The notes: generated from the sequence alone by a model not told the origin. A stretch of 62,606 nt of DNA from Mycobacterium attenuatum (GCF_900566085.1 NZ_UPHT01000164.1:1-62606); one strand, 5' to 3'; shown: positions 15,563 to 26,877, counted from the first letter of the stretch. Program-made: numbers and translations.

Positions 15563-16901
15563 CCGGCAGGCGCCGCCGCCCCGTGCGAGGGCGTTAGGCG
15601 CCGCCGCCGCATTAGTGGTCGCCCTGGCACCCGGTTGCGCACACTCGCCCACGCCAACCGCCAACGCAGCCGATCCGGGGCGCCGCATCGACACCAGAAC
15701 GCCTCCGGGTCTGCGCGCCCAGCAAACCGTGGACATGCTGAACTCGGATTGGCCGATCGGCCCGGTGGGAGTCGGCACGCTGGCCACGCCCACCCAGGTC
15801 GGCTCCGTCGAGCACACCATGGAAGAGCTGTGGTGGGACCGTCCGTTCAGCGTCGAGGGCGTAACTATCGGCGCCAGTGTGGCCACGCTACATCTCATCT
15901 CGTCTTACGGCGCGCACCAAGACATTCGGATCCACACCGACGACCAAGGCCAGGTCGACCGGTTCGAGCTCGAGACGCAGCCGCCGTCGATCGGCTCGTG
16001 GCACGACGTCGACGCCGTGTTGAGCCGCACCGGCGCGCGCTATTCGTACCAGGTCGCCAAGGTGACCAACGGGAACTGCGACCCGGTAGCGGGCGTCAAT
16101 ACCCGCGAATCCTTGCCGCTGGCTTCGATTTTCAAGCTGTACGTGTTGCATGCCCTGGCGGACGCGGTGAAGGACGGCACGGTGTCCTGGGACGAAATGC
16201 TTACGGTCACTGTCAAGAGCAAAGCGGTGGGCTCGTCGGGCCTGGAACTGCCTCCCGGTGCGCATGTTTCGGTTCGCACCGCCGCGGAGAAGATGATTGC
16301 CACCAGCGACAACATGGCCACCGACTTGCTGATCGAGCGGCTGGGCACCCACGCCATCGAGGAGGCGCTGGCCACCGCCGGCCATCACGATCCCGCCAGC
16401 ATGACGCCGTTTCCCACGATGTACGAGCTGTTTTCCGTCGGCTGGGGTCAACCGGATCTGCGTGACCAATGGATGCACGCGTCCCAGCAGGTCCGCGCCG
16501 AGTTGCTGCAGCAGGCCGATGCCAAGCCCTACCAGCCTGACCCAACGCGAGCCCACACTCCAGCCTCCACGTACGGCGCGGAGTGGTACGGCAGCGCCGA
16601 AGACATCTGCCGGGTGCACCTGGCGCTGCAGGCCGATGCGGTTGGCCGGGCCGCGCCGGTCCGTCAGATCCTGTCCGCCGTTGCCGGTATCCAACTCGAT
16701 CGAAACGAATGGCCCTATATCGGCGCCAAGGCCGGTGGCCTGCCTGGGGATCTGACCTTCAGCTGGTATGCCGAGGACAAGACCGGTCAGCCGTGGGTAG
16801 TGAGCTTCCAGCTGAACTGGCCCCGCGATCACGGACCGACCGTGACCGGGTGGATGCTGGAGGTCGCCAAGCAAGTCTTTACGCTGGTGGGTCCGCGATA
16901 G
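15537..16901 (+). CDS. lpqF: LpqF lipoprotein with class-A beta-lactamase-like fold
   Basis: 454 residues if the TTG at 15537 is used; no ATG or GTG fits just before the signal peptide, so the start is uncertain. The lipobox is LAPGC. The C-terminal 300 residues carry the serine-hydrolase motifs SIFK (SxxK), SDN and KAGG (in place of KTG). Length and sequence match M. tuberculosis LpqF (Rv3593). It is probably an envelope-anchored penicillin-recognising-type protein. The KAGG change argues against strong beta-lactamase activity. Confidence 0.88.
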   Translation: MPGLAKRSSRQAPPPRARALGAAAALVVALAPGCAHSPTPTANAADPGRRIDTRTPPGLRAQQTVDMLNSDWPIGPVGVGTLATPTQVGSVEHTMEELWWDRPFSVEGVTIGASVATLHLISSYGAHQDIRIHTDDQGQVDRFELETQPPSIGSWHDVDAVLSRTGARYSYQVAKVTNGNCDPVAGVNTRESLPLASIFKLYVLHALADAVKDGTVSWDEMLTVTVKSKAVGSSGLELPPGAHVSVRTAAEKMIATSDNMATDLLIERLGTHAIEEALATAGHHDPASMTPFPTMYELFSVGWGQPDLRDQWMHASQQVRAELLQQADAKPYQPDPTRAHTPASTYGAEWYGSAEDICRVHLALQADAVGRAAPVRQILSAVAGIQLDRNEWPYIGAKAGGLPGDLTFSWYAEDKTGQPWVVSFQLNWPRDHGPTVTGWMLEVAKQVFTLVGPR

Positions 16902-16911
16902 ACCGCTGAAG

Positions 16912-17451
16912 CTAGAGCCGCAGCGTCCAGCGATGCTTGCGCAAGTGCATGACGGTTCGGCTAACCGGCGCAATGTCGATGCGCCAGAACGATTTCGGTG
17001 GCCCATCCAGAGCCACCAGGATCGCCGCTCTTATCACCGCGGGATGTGTCACCGCCACCGTGTCGGCGGTCAGCGACTGCAGCCATCCGGCGATCCGGCC
17101 GATCAGGTCGACGACGGACTCGCCGCCATGGGGCGCCCGGGCGGGATCGGTCAGCCACGTCTGAAGGTCATGGTGGTCGATGTTCTCGAGGGTGGTGCCG
17201 CGCCAACGCCCGCAGTCAAGATCAGCCAGCCGGGGGTCCGTTGCTGCTTGTAGACCCAACAGCTCGGCGGTCTGCCCGGCCCGCCGCTCGGGTGCTGCCA
17301 GTTGCGTGACACGCCCGATGCCGAGCCGCCCAGCGGTTTCGGCTTGCCGGCGGCCGATATCGTTGAGCGGCTCGTCACCCGGAAACCGCCCGACCGCCAT
17401 GGCATCGGTCATCGCGTGGGACACCAGGGTCAGCCTGTTGACGTGACTCAC
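16912..17451 (-). CDS. Histidine phosphatase family protein
   Basis: 179 residues from GTG 17451 (MSHVNRLTLVSHAMTDAM). It resembles phosphoglycerate-mutase-like phosphatases: an N-terminal LVSHAMTDA in the RHG position (Arg replaced, His retained), LNDIGRRQAE, APERRAGQTAE, a DCGRWRG segment and VTHPAVIRA with the second His. It follows cbtA by 7 bp in the cobalamin-riboswitch transcript, so it could act in the cobamide pathway like CobC-type phosphatases. The missing RHG Arg makes activity uncertain. Confidence 0.8.
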   Translation of the reverse strand: MSHVNRLTLVSHAMTDAMAVGRFPGDEPLNDIGRRQAETAGRLGIGRVTQLAAPERRAGQTAELLGLQAATDPRLADLDCGRWRGTTLENIDHHDLQTWLTDPARAPHGGESVVDLIGRIAGWLQSLTADTVAVTHPAVIRAAILVALDGPPKSFWRIDIAPVSRTVMHLRKHRWTLRL

Positions 17452-17458
17452 CGGCGGA

Positions 17459-18250
17459 TCACGCGGGGATGCGCGCCGGCCGTTCCGTCCCGGCTCCCGC
17501 ACCCAGCAGCCGCCCCGCCAGTGTCGAGAAGACCAGCCCGATGGTTGCCCACAGCACCACCTGGGTGCCCAGTGACACCAATCTGAATTCGTAGAGAACG
17601 TCGGCGGGGAAGCCAGGATAGCTGATCGTTCCGGCAGCGTCGCGCATCGGAGGAGGCGTCTCGTCGAAGGTCGGCAACACCAGCATGACCACCGCGGTCG
17701 CGGCGATGTAGGCACCGATGGCAGCTAGCCCGCCGTTCCACGCACCCAGCCGCGGAGCCAACCGGCCACCCAACCACACCGCGGCCAGCGCCAGCACCGC
17801 CGACGCCAGCACCATGACCAGATACCACAGGGTGCGCGAGCCGATTGTGTCCGCCTGCCCCACCGCGGGCGGGTTGGGCGGATACTTCACAAACGGGACT
17901 AGATACACCGCGATAACGGCTCCGGCGGCCAGGCGCATCGAAAGCTGTTGCGGCCCCATGCTTGCGACTCGTGGGTAAGCAGCGCAGAACAGGACGGCGA
18001 ACAACGCGCCCATAGCGATGCCGAAGATCAGGACGCCGAAACCTAATCCGGCGTTGCCCTGCACGCTCCGGCTGAACAATTCGGTACCGTGCTCATGCAC
18101 GCCCTGAGTGTGCGCCGCTTCGGTGCGGCCGTCCTCGTATTCGATTGCGCGGCTCACGACGGGCTCGGCGAACACCCGCGAGAACGCAAAGGCCAGGACA
18201 GCGCCCACGGCACCGGCCAGGAGTCCGCGCGCTATCAGACGCTTCTCCAT
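17459..18250 (-). CDS. cbtA: CbtA, predicted cobalt transporter subunit
   Basis: 263 residues with about five or six transmembrane helices (AGAVGAVLAFAFSRVFAEPV, then GVLIFGIAMGALFAVLFCAA, and others) and conserved VKYPPNPPAVG, the CbtA hallmark. CbtA with CbtB is a predicted cobalt uptake system typically under cobalamin riboswitch control, which is also seen here. It lies 15 bp after cbtB. Confidence 0.9.
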   Translation of the reverse strand: MEKRLIARGLLAGAVGAVLAFAFSRVFAEPVVSRAIEYEDGRTEAAHTQGVHEHGTELFSRSVQGNAGLGFGVLIFGIAMGALFAVLFCAAYPRVASMGPQQLSMRLAAGAVIAVYLVPFVKYPPNPPAVGQADTIGSRTLWYLVMVLASAVLALAAVWLGGRLAPRLGAWNGGLAAIGAYIAATAVVMLVLPTFDETPPPMRDAAGTISYPGFPADVLYEFRLVSLGTQVVLWATIGLVFSTLAGRLLGAGAGTERPARIPA

Positions 18251-18265
18251 GGTGTCGGAGGCAGC

Positions 18266-18475
18266 TCAGTGGCAGGGGAAGCCGAGCAGGTGCCTTGCGT
18301 CGTGGAAGAACTCGTGCACGTGCGAGTCGCTGCCGAAAAGCGACACCGCACCCTGGTCGAAGCCGACGAAGTAGACGGCCAGCAACGCCAGGACGGCGGT
18401 GGCCGCCAACCATAGCGCGGCGCTTACCGCCGAAACATCAACCGGCCGAGTGCGGGCTGCCTGGGAATTCGCCAC
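18266..18475 (-). CDS. cbtB: CbtB, small cobalt transporter subunit
   Basis: 69 residues from GTG 18475 behind an AAGGAG site. One transmembrane helix (ALWLAATAVLALLAVYFVGF) is followed by a His-rich C-terminus (SHVHEFFHDARHLLGFPCH), the metal-binding tail typical of CbtB. It is the first gene of the riboswitch transcript, followed by cbtA and the phosphatase. Confidence 0.9.
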   Translation of the reverse strand: MANSQAARTRPVDVSAVSAALWLAATAVLALLAVYFVGFDQGAVSLFGSDSHVHEFFHDARHLLGFPCH

Positions 18476-18479
18476 GGGT

Positions 18480-18600
18480 GGACTCCTTCTGGGGATCTCG
18501 CGTCCCACGTCGGGTGCTGGTGACGGGCAATGGGTCTGACTATGTACAGTGGCGCGACCGTTCTGGACTCTCACCAGATTCCGTTGCCGTCGATGACAAC
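18480..18600 (-). promoter_or_regulatory. Cobalamin (adenosylcobalamin) riboswitch upstream of cbtB
   Basis: Read on the minus strand, the leader contains GGAATCTGGTGAGAGTCC (18582-18565), the conserved core ACGGTCGCGCCACTGT (B12-box region, ending at 18545), then AGTCAGACCCATTGCC, in the order of the Rfam cobalamin family. It ends at the cbtB ribosome binding site, consistent with control of translation. A -10-like TACACT lies at 18609-18604. High cobalamin should shut off cbtBA. Borders are approximate. Confidence 0.85.
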
Positions 18601-18623
18601 GTCAGTGTAAACCGCCGTTGCCT

Positions 18624-18687
18624 GCGCGAGCAGACGTTAAAGGCCCCCATTTTGGTACAAATGGGGGCCTTTAACGTCTGCTCGCGC
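18624..18687. terminator. Perfect 29-bp inverted repeat, probable clpC1 terminator
   Basis: Two exactly complementary 29-bp arms (18624-18652 and 18659-18687) with loop TGGTAC. The inner part is AAAGGCCCCCATTT and its complement. It begins 13 bp after the clpC1 stop and just precedes the cbtB riboswitch leader, so it most likely ends clpC1 transcription and insulates the cobalt unit. Confidence 0.75.
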
Positions 18688-18700
18688 TACTGTGTGGCCG

Positions 18701-21256
<2,556 letters not shown>

Positions 21257-21585
21257 CGGCGGTTACCTGCTCTCCTCATCGGTACATTGGTCGGCCCCGA
21301 ACTAGTCCAGCTCGGCCCCGCGTACCTGCTGTCCACTGTAATGGTCGGCCCGCCAGGGTTCATAACCTTGCGGTGCCTAGCGGTTCCGGACCGTAACGCG
21401 CCGTCGCGTCCGAGCCGGCCTTCGTCCTCTTACAACAGAACCGCACCACGTTAACGAGGAAAATGCCCGTCGCGTTTCCGACACGGTCCGGTGGCTGGTT
21501 ACGCCCCCAGCGAACACCGGACCTGGAAAAGACCCAAGCGGAAGCCCGAGCGAAAAGCTCGAGAGAAGACAAGAAAGACGCAGCG
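21257..21585. other. clpC1 upstream region
   Basis: The gap between clpC1 and the lsr2 terminator (about 330 bp) must hold the clpC1 promoter. GGTTCATAACC (about 21357-21367) is an imperfect dyad. A small hairpin CGAGC-GAAAA-GCTCG lies at about 21547-21561, downstream of lsr2. I see no credible gene and cannot place a ClgR site with confidence. Confidence 0.45.
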
Positions 21586-21613
21586 CGGCGCCCGGGCCGG
21601 AGCCCGGGCGCCG
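21586..21613 (-). terminator. lsr2 terminator hairpin
   Basis: A 12-bp GC-only stem (CGGCGCCCGGGC paired with its complement) with loop CGGA, 12 bp after the lsr2 stop. A pyrimidine-rich run follows on the minus strand (TTTCTTGTCTTCTCTC). The arrangement fits an intrinsic terminator. Confidence 0.75.
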
Positions 21614-21625
21614 GTGAGGCGATTG

Positions 21626-21964
21626 CTAGGTCGCGGCGTGGAACGCGTCGATGACGTCAGCCGGGATGCGGCCGCGAGTCGACACATTGTGTCCATTGCG
21701 ACGCGCCCATTCGCGGATCGCGGCGCTTTGTTCGCGGTCGATCGCGCCGCGGCCACGCCCGGTGCCCGAACGCCCGCGCCGGCGACCGCCGACACGACGG
21801 CCGGCCTCAACCCATTGCTTCAAGTCACCGCGTAGTTTCGCGGCATTCTTAGAAGAAAGGTCAATCTCATAGGTCACCCCGTCAAGCCCGAATTCGACGG
21901 TTTCGTCGGCGGCGCCGGAACCGTCGAAATCGTCGACCAAGGTGACGGTTACTTTCTTCGCCAT
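21626..21964 (-). CDS. lsr2: Lsr2, H-NS-like nucleoid protein and xenogeneic silencer
   Basis: 112 residues, the standard length. The N-terminal dimerisation domain is MAKKVTVTLVDDFDG onward. A basic linker with RRRGRSG precedes the C-terminal domain AIREWARRNGHNVSTRGRIP, which holds the AT-hook-like RGR that reads the minor groove. Lsr2 binds AT-rich DNA and represses acquired genes and many PE/PPE and ESX loci, several of which are present in this window. Confidence 0.98.
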   Translation of the reverse strand: MAKKVTVTLVDDFDGSGAADETVEFGLDGVTYEIDLSSKNAAKLRGDLKQWVEAGRRVGGRRRGRSGTGRGRGAIDREQSAAIREWARRNGHNVSTRGRIPADVIDAFHAAT

Positions 21965-22079
21965 TGGCTTACCCTCGCATTTCTTCCCGTGCAGTTACTG
22001 TGCAGGATGGATAGACTCCCCGCTCACCAATCTGCCATAAGAACGGGAAATACTCAATCTGGACACATCGTCGGGCAGT

Positions 22080-23579
22080 TCAGTTGGAGTGCGGTCGAAC
22101 AATCGGGAACAAAACTGTCTCCCTAATTGACAGCCCGGTCAAAGACATCAACAACCGATCGATACCCATTCCCGTTCCAGTACACGGCGGCATCCCATAC
22201 TCCAGGGCGGCCAGAAAATCCTCGTCGAGCAGCATCGCCTCGTCGTCGCCGGCGGCCGCTTCGCGCGCCTGGTCAGCGAGTCTATCCCGCTGCACCACCG
22301 GATCGTTTAATTCAGAGTATCCGGTGGCCAGTTCCACTCCGTGCAGGTAGAGGTCCCACTTCTCGGTTACTCCGGCGATACTGCGGTGCTGGCGGGTCAA
22401 TGGAGTTGTCTCGACCGGAAAATCCTTGACAAATGTGGGCGCCGTCAACGCGTTGCCCACGGTGAGCTCCCACAGTTCCTCGACGAGTTTGCCGTGACGG
22501 TAGCCACACTTGGCAAGAATCTCTTCATCGAGTCGGCGCGCGATGTCAGCTAACCGATCGACCGAGGTCTGCGGTGTGATCTCTTCCCCGAGCGCCCCCG
22601 ACAGGGAGGAATACATCTGGATAGTTGCCCATTCTCCGTCGATGTCGTAGACACTGCCGTCGGGCATCGGAAGTTGTCGGGTGCCGATCGCCTCGTCGGC
22701 TACCTCTTGAATAAGCTCCCTGGTGACCACCGCGGAATCGTCATACGTGCCATAGGTCTGGTAGGTCTCCAACATCGAGAATTCCGGGGAATGTGTAGAA
22801 TCGGCGCCTTCGTTTCGGAACACCCGATTTAGTTCGAAGACCTTGTCGAAGCCCCCGACTATGCAACGCTTGAGGAACAGTTCGGGCGCGATGCGAAGGT
22901 AAAGGTCGATGTCGAGGGCGTTGGAATGGGTGACGAACGGCCGGGCCGCCGCGCCGCCGGCCAGCGTCTGCAACATGGGCGTCTCGACCTCGACGAAGCC
23001 GCGGCGTTCCAGCGCATTGCGCAACGCCCGGATGACGGCAATGCGCTGCCGGGCCACTTCTCGCGCCTGCGGACGGACGATCAGGTCGACATAGCGCTGC
23101 CGAACCCGCGCCTCCTCACTCATCTCCTTGTGCGCGACCGGCAGCGGCCGCAGCGATTTGGCGGCCATCCGCCAGGAATCGGCGAGGACCGACAACTCAC
23201 CGCGGCGTGAGCTGATCACGGTGCCGTGCACGTACACGATGTCGCCCAGATCGACATCGGCTTTCCAGGAATCGAGCGTTTCCTGGCCGACCTTTTCGAG
23301 GCTGATCATCACCTGCAGGCGGGTGCCGTCGCCGTCCTGCAGTGTCGCGAAGCACAACTTTCCGGTGTTGCGCGCGAAGACCACCCGCCCCGCGACACCG
23401 ACGACGTCGTCGGTCGCGGTGTCGACCGGCAGATCAGCGTGGGCGGCGCGGACCTCGGCCAAAGTATGGGTGCGGTCGATAGCAACCGGGTAGGGGTCAT
23501 GCCCATCTGCCAATAGCCGAGCACGCTTGTCCCGACGGATCCGGAACTGCTCGGGAATGTCTGTCTCGGCCGAGTCCAC
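22080..23579 (-). CDS. lysS: Lysyl-tRNA synthetase, class II
   Basis: 499 residues. The N-terminal OB-fold anticodon-binding domain (VGVAGRVVFARNTGKLCF) is followed by the class II catalytic core: motif 2 RNEGADSTHSPEFSMLE and motif 3 GTGMGIDRLLMSLTG. It is the short cytosolic LysS, not the long LysX fused to a transmembrane part. It charges tRNA-Lys. It ends the fol-pan operon run, separated from coaX by about 107 bp that contain an inverted repeat. Confidence 0.96.
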   Translation of the reverse strand: MDSAETDIPEQFRIRRDKRARLLADGHDPYPVAIDRTHTLAEVRAAHADLPVDTATDDVVGVAGRVVFARNTGKLCFATLQDGDGTRLQVMISLEKVGQETLDSWKADVDLGDIVYVHGTVISSRRGELSVLADSWRMAAKSLRPLPVAHKEMSEEARVRQRYVDLIVRPQAREVARQRIAVIRALRNALERRGFVEVETPMLQTLAGGAAARPFVTHSNALDIDLYLRIAPELFLKRCIVGGFDKVFELNRVFRNEGADSTHSPEFSMLETYQTYGTYDDSAVVTRELIQEVADEAIGTRQLPMPDGSVYDIDGEWATIQMYSSLSGALGEEITPQTSVDRLADIARRLDEEILAKCGYRHGKLVEELWELTVGNALTAPTFVKDFPVETTPLTRQHRSIAGVTEKWDLYLHGVELATGYSELNDPVVQRDRLADQAREAAAGDDEAMLLDEDFLAALEYGMPPCTGTGMGIDRLLMSLTGLSIRETVLFPIVRPHSN

Positions 23580-23615
23580 GACGAGCCAGCTTAAGGGGTC
23601 GAGTCCGCGATCACG

Positions 23616-23681
23616 GCAGCGAGCCTGCGCTGGCGGCGTGAATGCCGGGCCCGCGGCGCGCGCTGTACGCAGGCTCGCTGC
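23616..23681. terminator. 14-bp inverted repeat between coaX and lysS
   Basis: GCAGCGAGCCTGCG at 23616-23629 and its exact complement at 23668-23681, with a 38-nt GC-rich loop that could itself fold. It begins about 6 bp after the coaX stop on the minus strand. It may be a terminator or processing site that lowers readthrough into lysS. Confidence 0.45.
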
Positions 23682-23686
23682 GGGTT

Positions 23687-24505
23687 CTAGCGCGCGCTCT
23701 TCAGGCGGCCGCCCTGGGCGTCGCGGTTTCGTTCAAAGACAAGCCGCAGACCATGCAGGGTCAGGTACTGGTCGTGATGATCGACGGTGTGCAGCTCCGG
23801 CAGCAGCAGCGGCGCGGTATGCCCGGTGGCCACCACCGCGATGTCGTCGTCGGCGGAGAAACCCTTGACGTCTTCGCGGATGCGTCCGACCAGGCCGTCG
23901 ACCAGCCCGGCGAAACCGAACACCGCGCCGGCCTGCATGCACTCCACGGTGTTCTTGCCAACGACCGAGCGCGGCCGGGTCAGCTCGACGCGGCGCAGGG
24001 CCGCCGAGCGGGCCGCCGCAGCGTCGGACGACACCTGCACGCCGGGCGCGATAGCGCCGCCGAGGAATTCACCCTTGGCCGACACCACGTCCACGCAGAT
24101 CGATGAACCGAAATCCACGACGATGGCGGCCTTACCGAACTTGTGGTGCGCCGCCAGACAGTTGACGATCCGGTCGGCGCCCACTTCTTTGGGATTGTCG
24201 ACCAGCAGCGGGATACCCGTGCGCACCCCCGGTTCGATCAGCACGTGCGGGACCGCCGGCCAGTACTGGTCGAGCATGATGCGCACCTCGTGCAGCACCG
24301 AGGGCACCGTGGACAGCCCGGCGGCGCCGGTGAGCCGCTCGGAGTCCTCGCCGATCAAGCCGTCGATGGTGAGCGCCAATTCGTCGGCGGTGACTTCGGA
24401 TTCAGTGCGTATCCGCCACTGCTGCACCACTTTTGCGTGCTGCTTGGCTCCGGACAGCAGGCCGACGACGGTATGGGTGTTGCGGACGTCGATGGCCAGC
24501 AGCAC
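23687..24505 (-). CDS. coaX: Type III pantothenate kinase CoaX
   Basis: 272 residues with ASKHA-fold motifs: phosphate-binding LLAIDVRNTHTVVGL, VGADRIVNCLAAHHKFG, and VVDFGSSICVDVVS with GGAIAPGVQVS. The family phosphorylates pantothenate in CoA synthesis. In M. tuberculosis the orthologue (Rv3600c) was found non-essential and inactive in tests while CoaA carries the flux, so its role here is open. It lies 2 bp after panD in the pantothenate operon. Confidence 0.92.
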   Translation of the reverse strand: MLLAIDVRNTHTVVGLLSGAKQHAKVVQQWRIRTESEVTADELALTIDGLIGEDSERLTGAAGLSTVPSVLHEVRIMLDQYWPAVPHVLIEPGVRTGIPLLVDNPKEVGADRIVNCLAAHHKFGKAAIVVDFGSSICVDVVSAKGEFLGGAIAPGVQVSSDAAAARSAALRRVELTRPRSVVGKNTVECMQAGAVFGFAGLVDGLVGRIREDVKGFSADDDIAVVATGHTAPLLLPELHTVDHHDQYLTLHGLRLVFERNRDAQGGRLKSAR

Positions 24506-24507
24506 GG

Positions 24508-24936
24508 CTACCGTACACCCATCCGCGGGTTCAGCAGCTCGGCTGCGTCGGGTATGTCGAAGGGCACATACGCCGGATCGCTGCCCAGGTCGACCTGTTT
24601 GTTCCCGGCGTCGACGAACACGATCCGCGGTTGGTAGGCGCGCGCCTCGGCATCCTCCATGGTCCCGTAGGCAATCAGGATGACCAGGTCGCCCGGGTGG
24701 ACCAGATGAGCGGCAGCACCGTTGATTCCGATGACGCCGCTGCCGCGCTCGCCGGTGATCGCATAGGTGACCAGGCGGGCGCCGTTGTCAATGTCGACGA
24801 TGGTCACTTGTTCACCCTCGAGCAGATCGGCGGCCTCCATCAGATCGGCGTCGATGGTGACCGACCCGACGTAATGCAAGTCGGCCTGCGTCACCGTCGC
24901 GCGATGGATCTTCGACTTCAGCATTGTCCGTAACAT
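24508..24936 (-). CDS. panD: Aspartate 1-decarboxylase PanD
   Basis: 142 residues from ATG 24936, overlapping the panC stop by one base (TGATG). The self-cleavage site Gly24-Ser25 (HYVGSVT), which yields the pyruvoyl cofactor, is present. It makes beta-alanine from aspartate for pantothenate. Its C-terminus is where pyrazinoic acid acts in M. tuberculosis; here it ends LLNPRMGVR. Confidence 0.97.
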   Translation of the reverse strand: MLRTMLKSKIHRATVTQADLHYVGSVTIDADLMEAADLLEGEQVTIVDIDNGARLVTYAITGERGSGVIGINGAAAHLVHPGDLVILIAYGTMEDAEARAYQPRIVFVDAGNKQVDLGSDPAYVPFDIPDAAELLNPRMGVR

Positions 24937-25886
24937 CAATTCCTCCAAGGTGATTGGGCATATCGTGCCCGGGGTTCGTCCGGCCCGATGGTGCCGGCGA
25001 CATTTCCGATCTGGATTTCCACGTTGTCCAGCAGTCTGGTGGCGCCGACGCGCGCGGCAACCAGCAGCCGGGCAGATCCGCTAGCGGGCGCCGGGCCGAG
25101 CCCGGTGTCGCGCAACTCTACATAGTCGACCGCAATCCTGGGTGCGGCGTCGAGCACCGCGCGAGCCGCGTCCACCGCGGCGCGGGCACCGGCGCCGGAC
25201 AATGCAGCCGCATGGGCGCCTGCCGTCAGCGCCGCCGACAGCGCCACCGCCGCTTCCCGCTGGGCCGGGTCCAGGTAGCGGTTGCGCGACGACATCGCCA
25301 GCCCGTCGGCCTCCCGCACGGTCGGCACGCCCACCACCTGGACGTCGACATTCAGGTCGGCGACCAGCTGCCGGATGAGCACAAGCTGCTGGTAGTCCTT
25401 CTCGCCGAAGTAGGCGCGGTCGGGCCGCACGATCTGCAGCAGTTTGAGCACCACGGTCAGCACCCCGGCGAAATGGCCCGGCCGGGCGCTGCCTTCGAGC
25501 TCGACACCCAGCGGGCCGGGTTGCACCGTGGTACGCATCCCGTCGGGGTACATCCCCGCGGCCGTCGGCGCGAACACGATCTCCACCCCTTCGGCACGCA
25601 GCTGCGCCACATCGTCCTCGAGGGTGCGGGGGTAAGCGTCCAGGTCCTCGCCGGCGCCGAATTGCAGCGGGTTGACGAATATCGACACCACCACCACCGC
25701 GCCGGGTGTCCTCTTGGCCGCCCGCACCAGCGCAAGATGGCCGTCGTGCAGCGCGCCCATGGTGGGCACCAGCATCACTCGCCGGCCGGTGTGACGCAGT
25801 GCCCGGCAGACGTCGCTGACCTCACGCGGCACCGAATACCGATTGAGTTCGCCCGGCTTGAACGTGGTCTTGTTACGCATCGTCAT
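24936..25886 (-). CDS. panC: Pantothenate synthetase PanC
   Basis: 316 residues, ATG 25886; the next ATG is two codons in. Motifs of the family: VPTMGALHDGHLALVRAA (HIGH-like), FVNPLQF, FGEKDYQQLVLIRQLVADL and SSRNRYL (KMSKS-like). It condenses pantoate and beta-alanine with ATP. It overlaps the upstream Rossmann/DUF2520 gene by 4 bp (ATGA), so the two are translationally coupled. Confidence 0.97.
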   Translation of the reverse strand: MTMRNKTTFKPGELNRYSVPREVSDVCRALRHTGRRVMLVPTMGALHDGHLALVRAAKRTPGAVVVVSIFVNPLQFGAGEDLDAYPRTLEDDVAQLRAEGVEIVFAPTAAGMYPDGMRTTVQPGPLGVELEGSARPGHFAGVLTVVLKLLQIVRPDRAYFGEKDYQQLVLIRQLVADLNVDVQVVGVPTVREADGLAMSSRNRYLDPAQREAAVALSAALTAGAHAAALSGAGARAAVDAARAVLDAAPRIAVDYVELRDTGLGPAPASGSARLLVAARVGATRLLDNVEIQIGNVAGTIGPDEPRARYAQSPWRN

Positions 25887-26794
25887 CGCGCCAGCACCTC
25901 GACAACCGCCTCGGGCGCATGCGCCCGCTGCGCGGTCCGCAGCGCGTTCACCCGATAGGCGTGGGCCAGTTGCGGGTCGGCGTCGATCAGCGCGGCCAGA
26001 TGCCCGGCGACCGCCGCCGCATCACCCCGAGCGATCGGCCCGGTCAGCGCGGCCTGCCCGCGCTGCAGCGTGTTCTCCAGCGCCGCGCGGGCCAGCGGTC
26101 CGATGATGCGTTCGGCGATCCCGCCCGGCTGGTCGTCGACGCACTGCTGGCCCAGCAGTTCGTCGCCGCGCAGTGCGGCACGCAACGCCTCCAGGGCGTC
26201 GGCGAGCACCGTCACGATGTGATTGCTCGCATGGGCCAGCGCCGCGTGGTAGAGGATGCGGCTGTCCTCGCGGACGCTGAACGGCTCCCCACCCATTTCC
26301 AGGACCAGCGATTGTGCGATCGCATACCCGACGCCGTCGGCCGCGGTGATCCCGAAGCAGGTATCCGGCAGTCTGCTGATGTCCTCGTCGGAACCGGTGA
26401 ACGTCATCGCCGGGTGAATGGCCAGCGGTATGCAGCCCTGCCCGGTCAGCGGTGCCAGAATCGCGATCCCGTTGGCCCCCGACGTGTGCGCCACCAGCGT
26501 CCCCGGTCGCACCGCCGAGGTGGCTGCCAGTCCGGATACCAGACCCGCGAGTTCGCTGTCGGGCACCGCCAGCACCAGCAGCTCAGCCGCGGCAGCGACC
26601 TCCGGCGGCGACAGTACCGGGGTATCGGGCAGCCGGCGCTCGGCCCGTTGCAGCGACGCATGCGAGACGGCGCTGCATGCCACCACAACGTGGTCGGCGC
26701 GCTCCAGCGCGGCCCCTAACGCGGTGCCTACCCGGCCGGCGGAGATGATCCCCACCTTGAGCCTGGCCGGGCGCAATCCGTCGAACTGCACCAT
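25883..26794 (-). CDS. Rossmann-fold/DUF2520 protein (Rv3603c-like), possible ketopantoate reductase
   Basis: 303 residues from ATG 26794 (MVQFDGLRPARLKVG), matching the M. tuberculosis length; an upstream ATG at 26866 exists. The N-terminal NAD(P)-binding motif is VGIISAGRVGTALGAAL. The C-terminal DUF2520 helical domain has YHAALAHASNHIVTVLADAL. Overlap with panC and the need for a ketopantoate reductase before PanC suggest that role. This is inference from context. Confidence 0.85.
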   Translation of the reverse strand: MVQFDGLRPARLKVGIISAGRVGTALGAALERADHVVVACSAVSHASLQRAERRLPDTPVLSPPEVAAAAELLVLAVPDSELAGLVSGLAATSAVRPGTLVAHTSGANGIAILAPLTGQGCIPLAIHPAMTFTGSDEDISRLPDTCFGITAADGVGYAIAQSLVLEMGGEPFSVREDSRILYHAALAHASNHIVTVLADALEALRAALRGDELLGQQCVDDQPGGIAERIIGPLARAALENTLQRGQAALTGPIARGDAAAVAGHLAALIDADPQLAHAYRVNALRTAQRAHAPEAVVEVLAR

Positions 26795-26877
26795 CGCAGA
26801 CGACCTCACAGGTTTCTTTCGTGCGTTCCAGTCCCTTGGCTGAGCGGGTACCGGACGGTCACTCAAACTGTAGTCGA

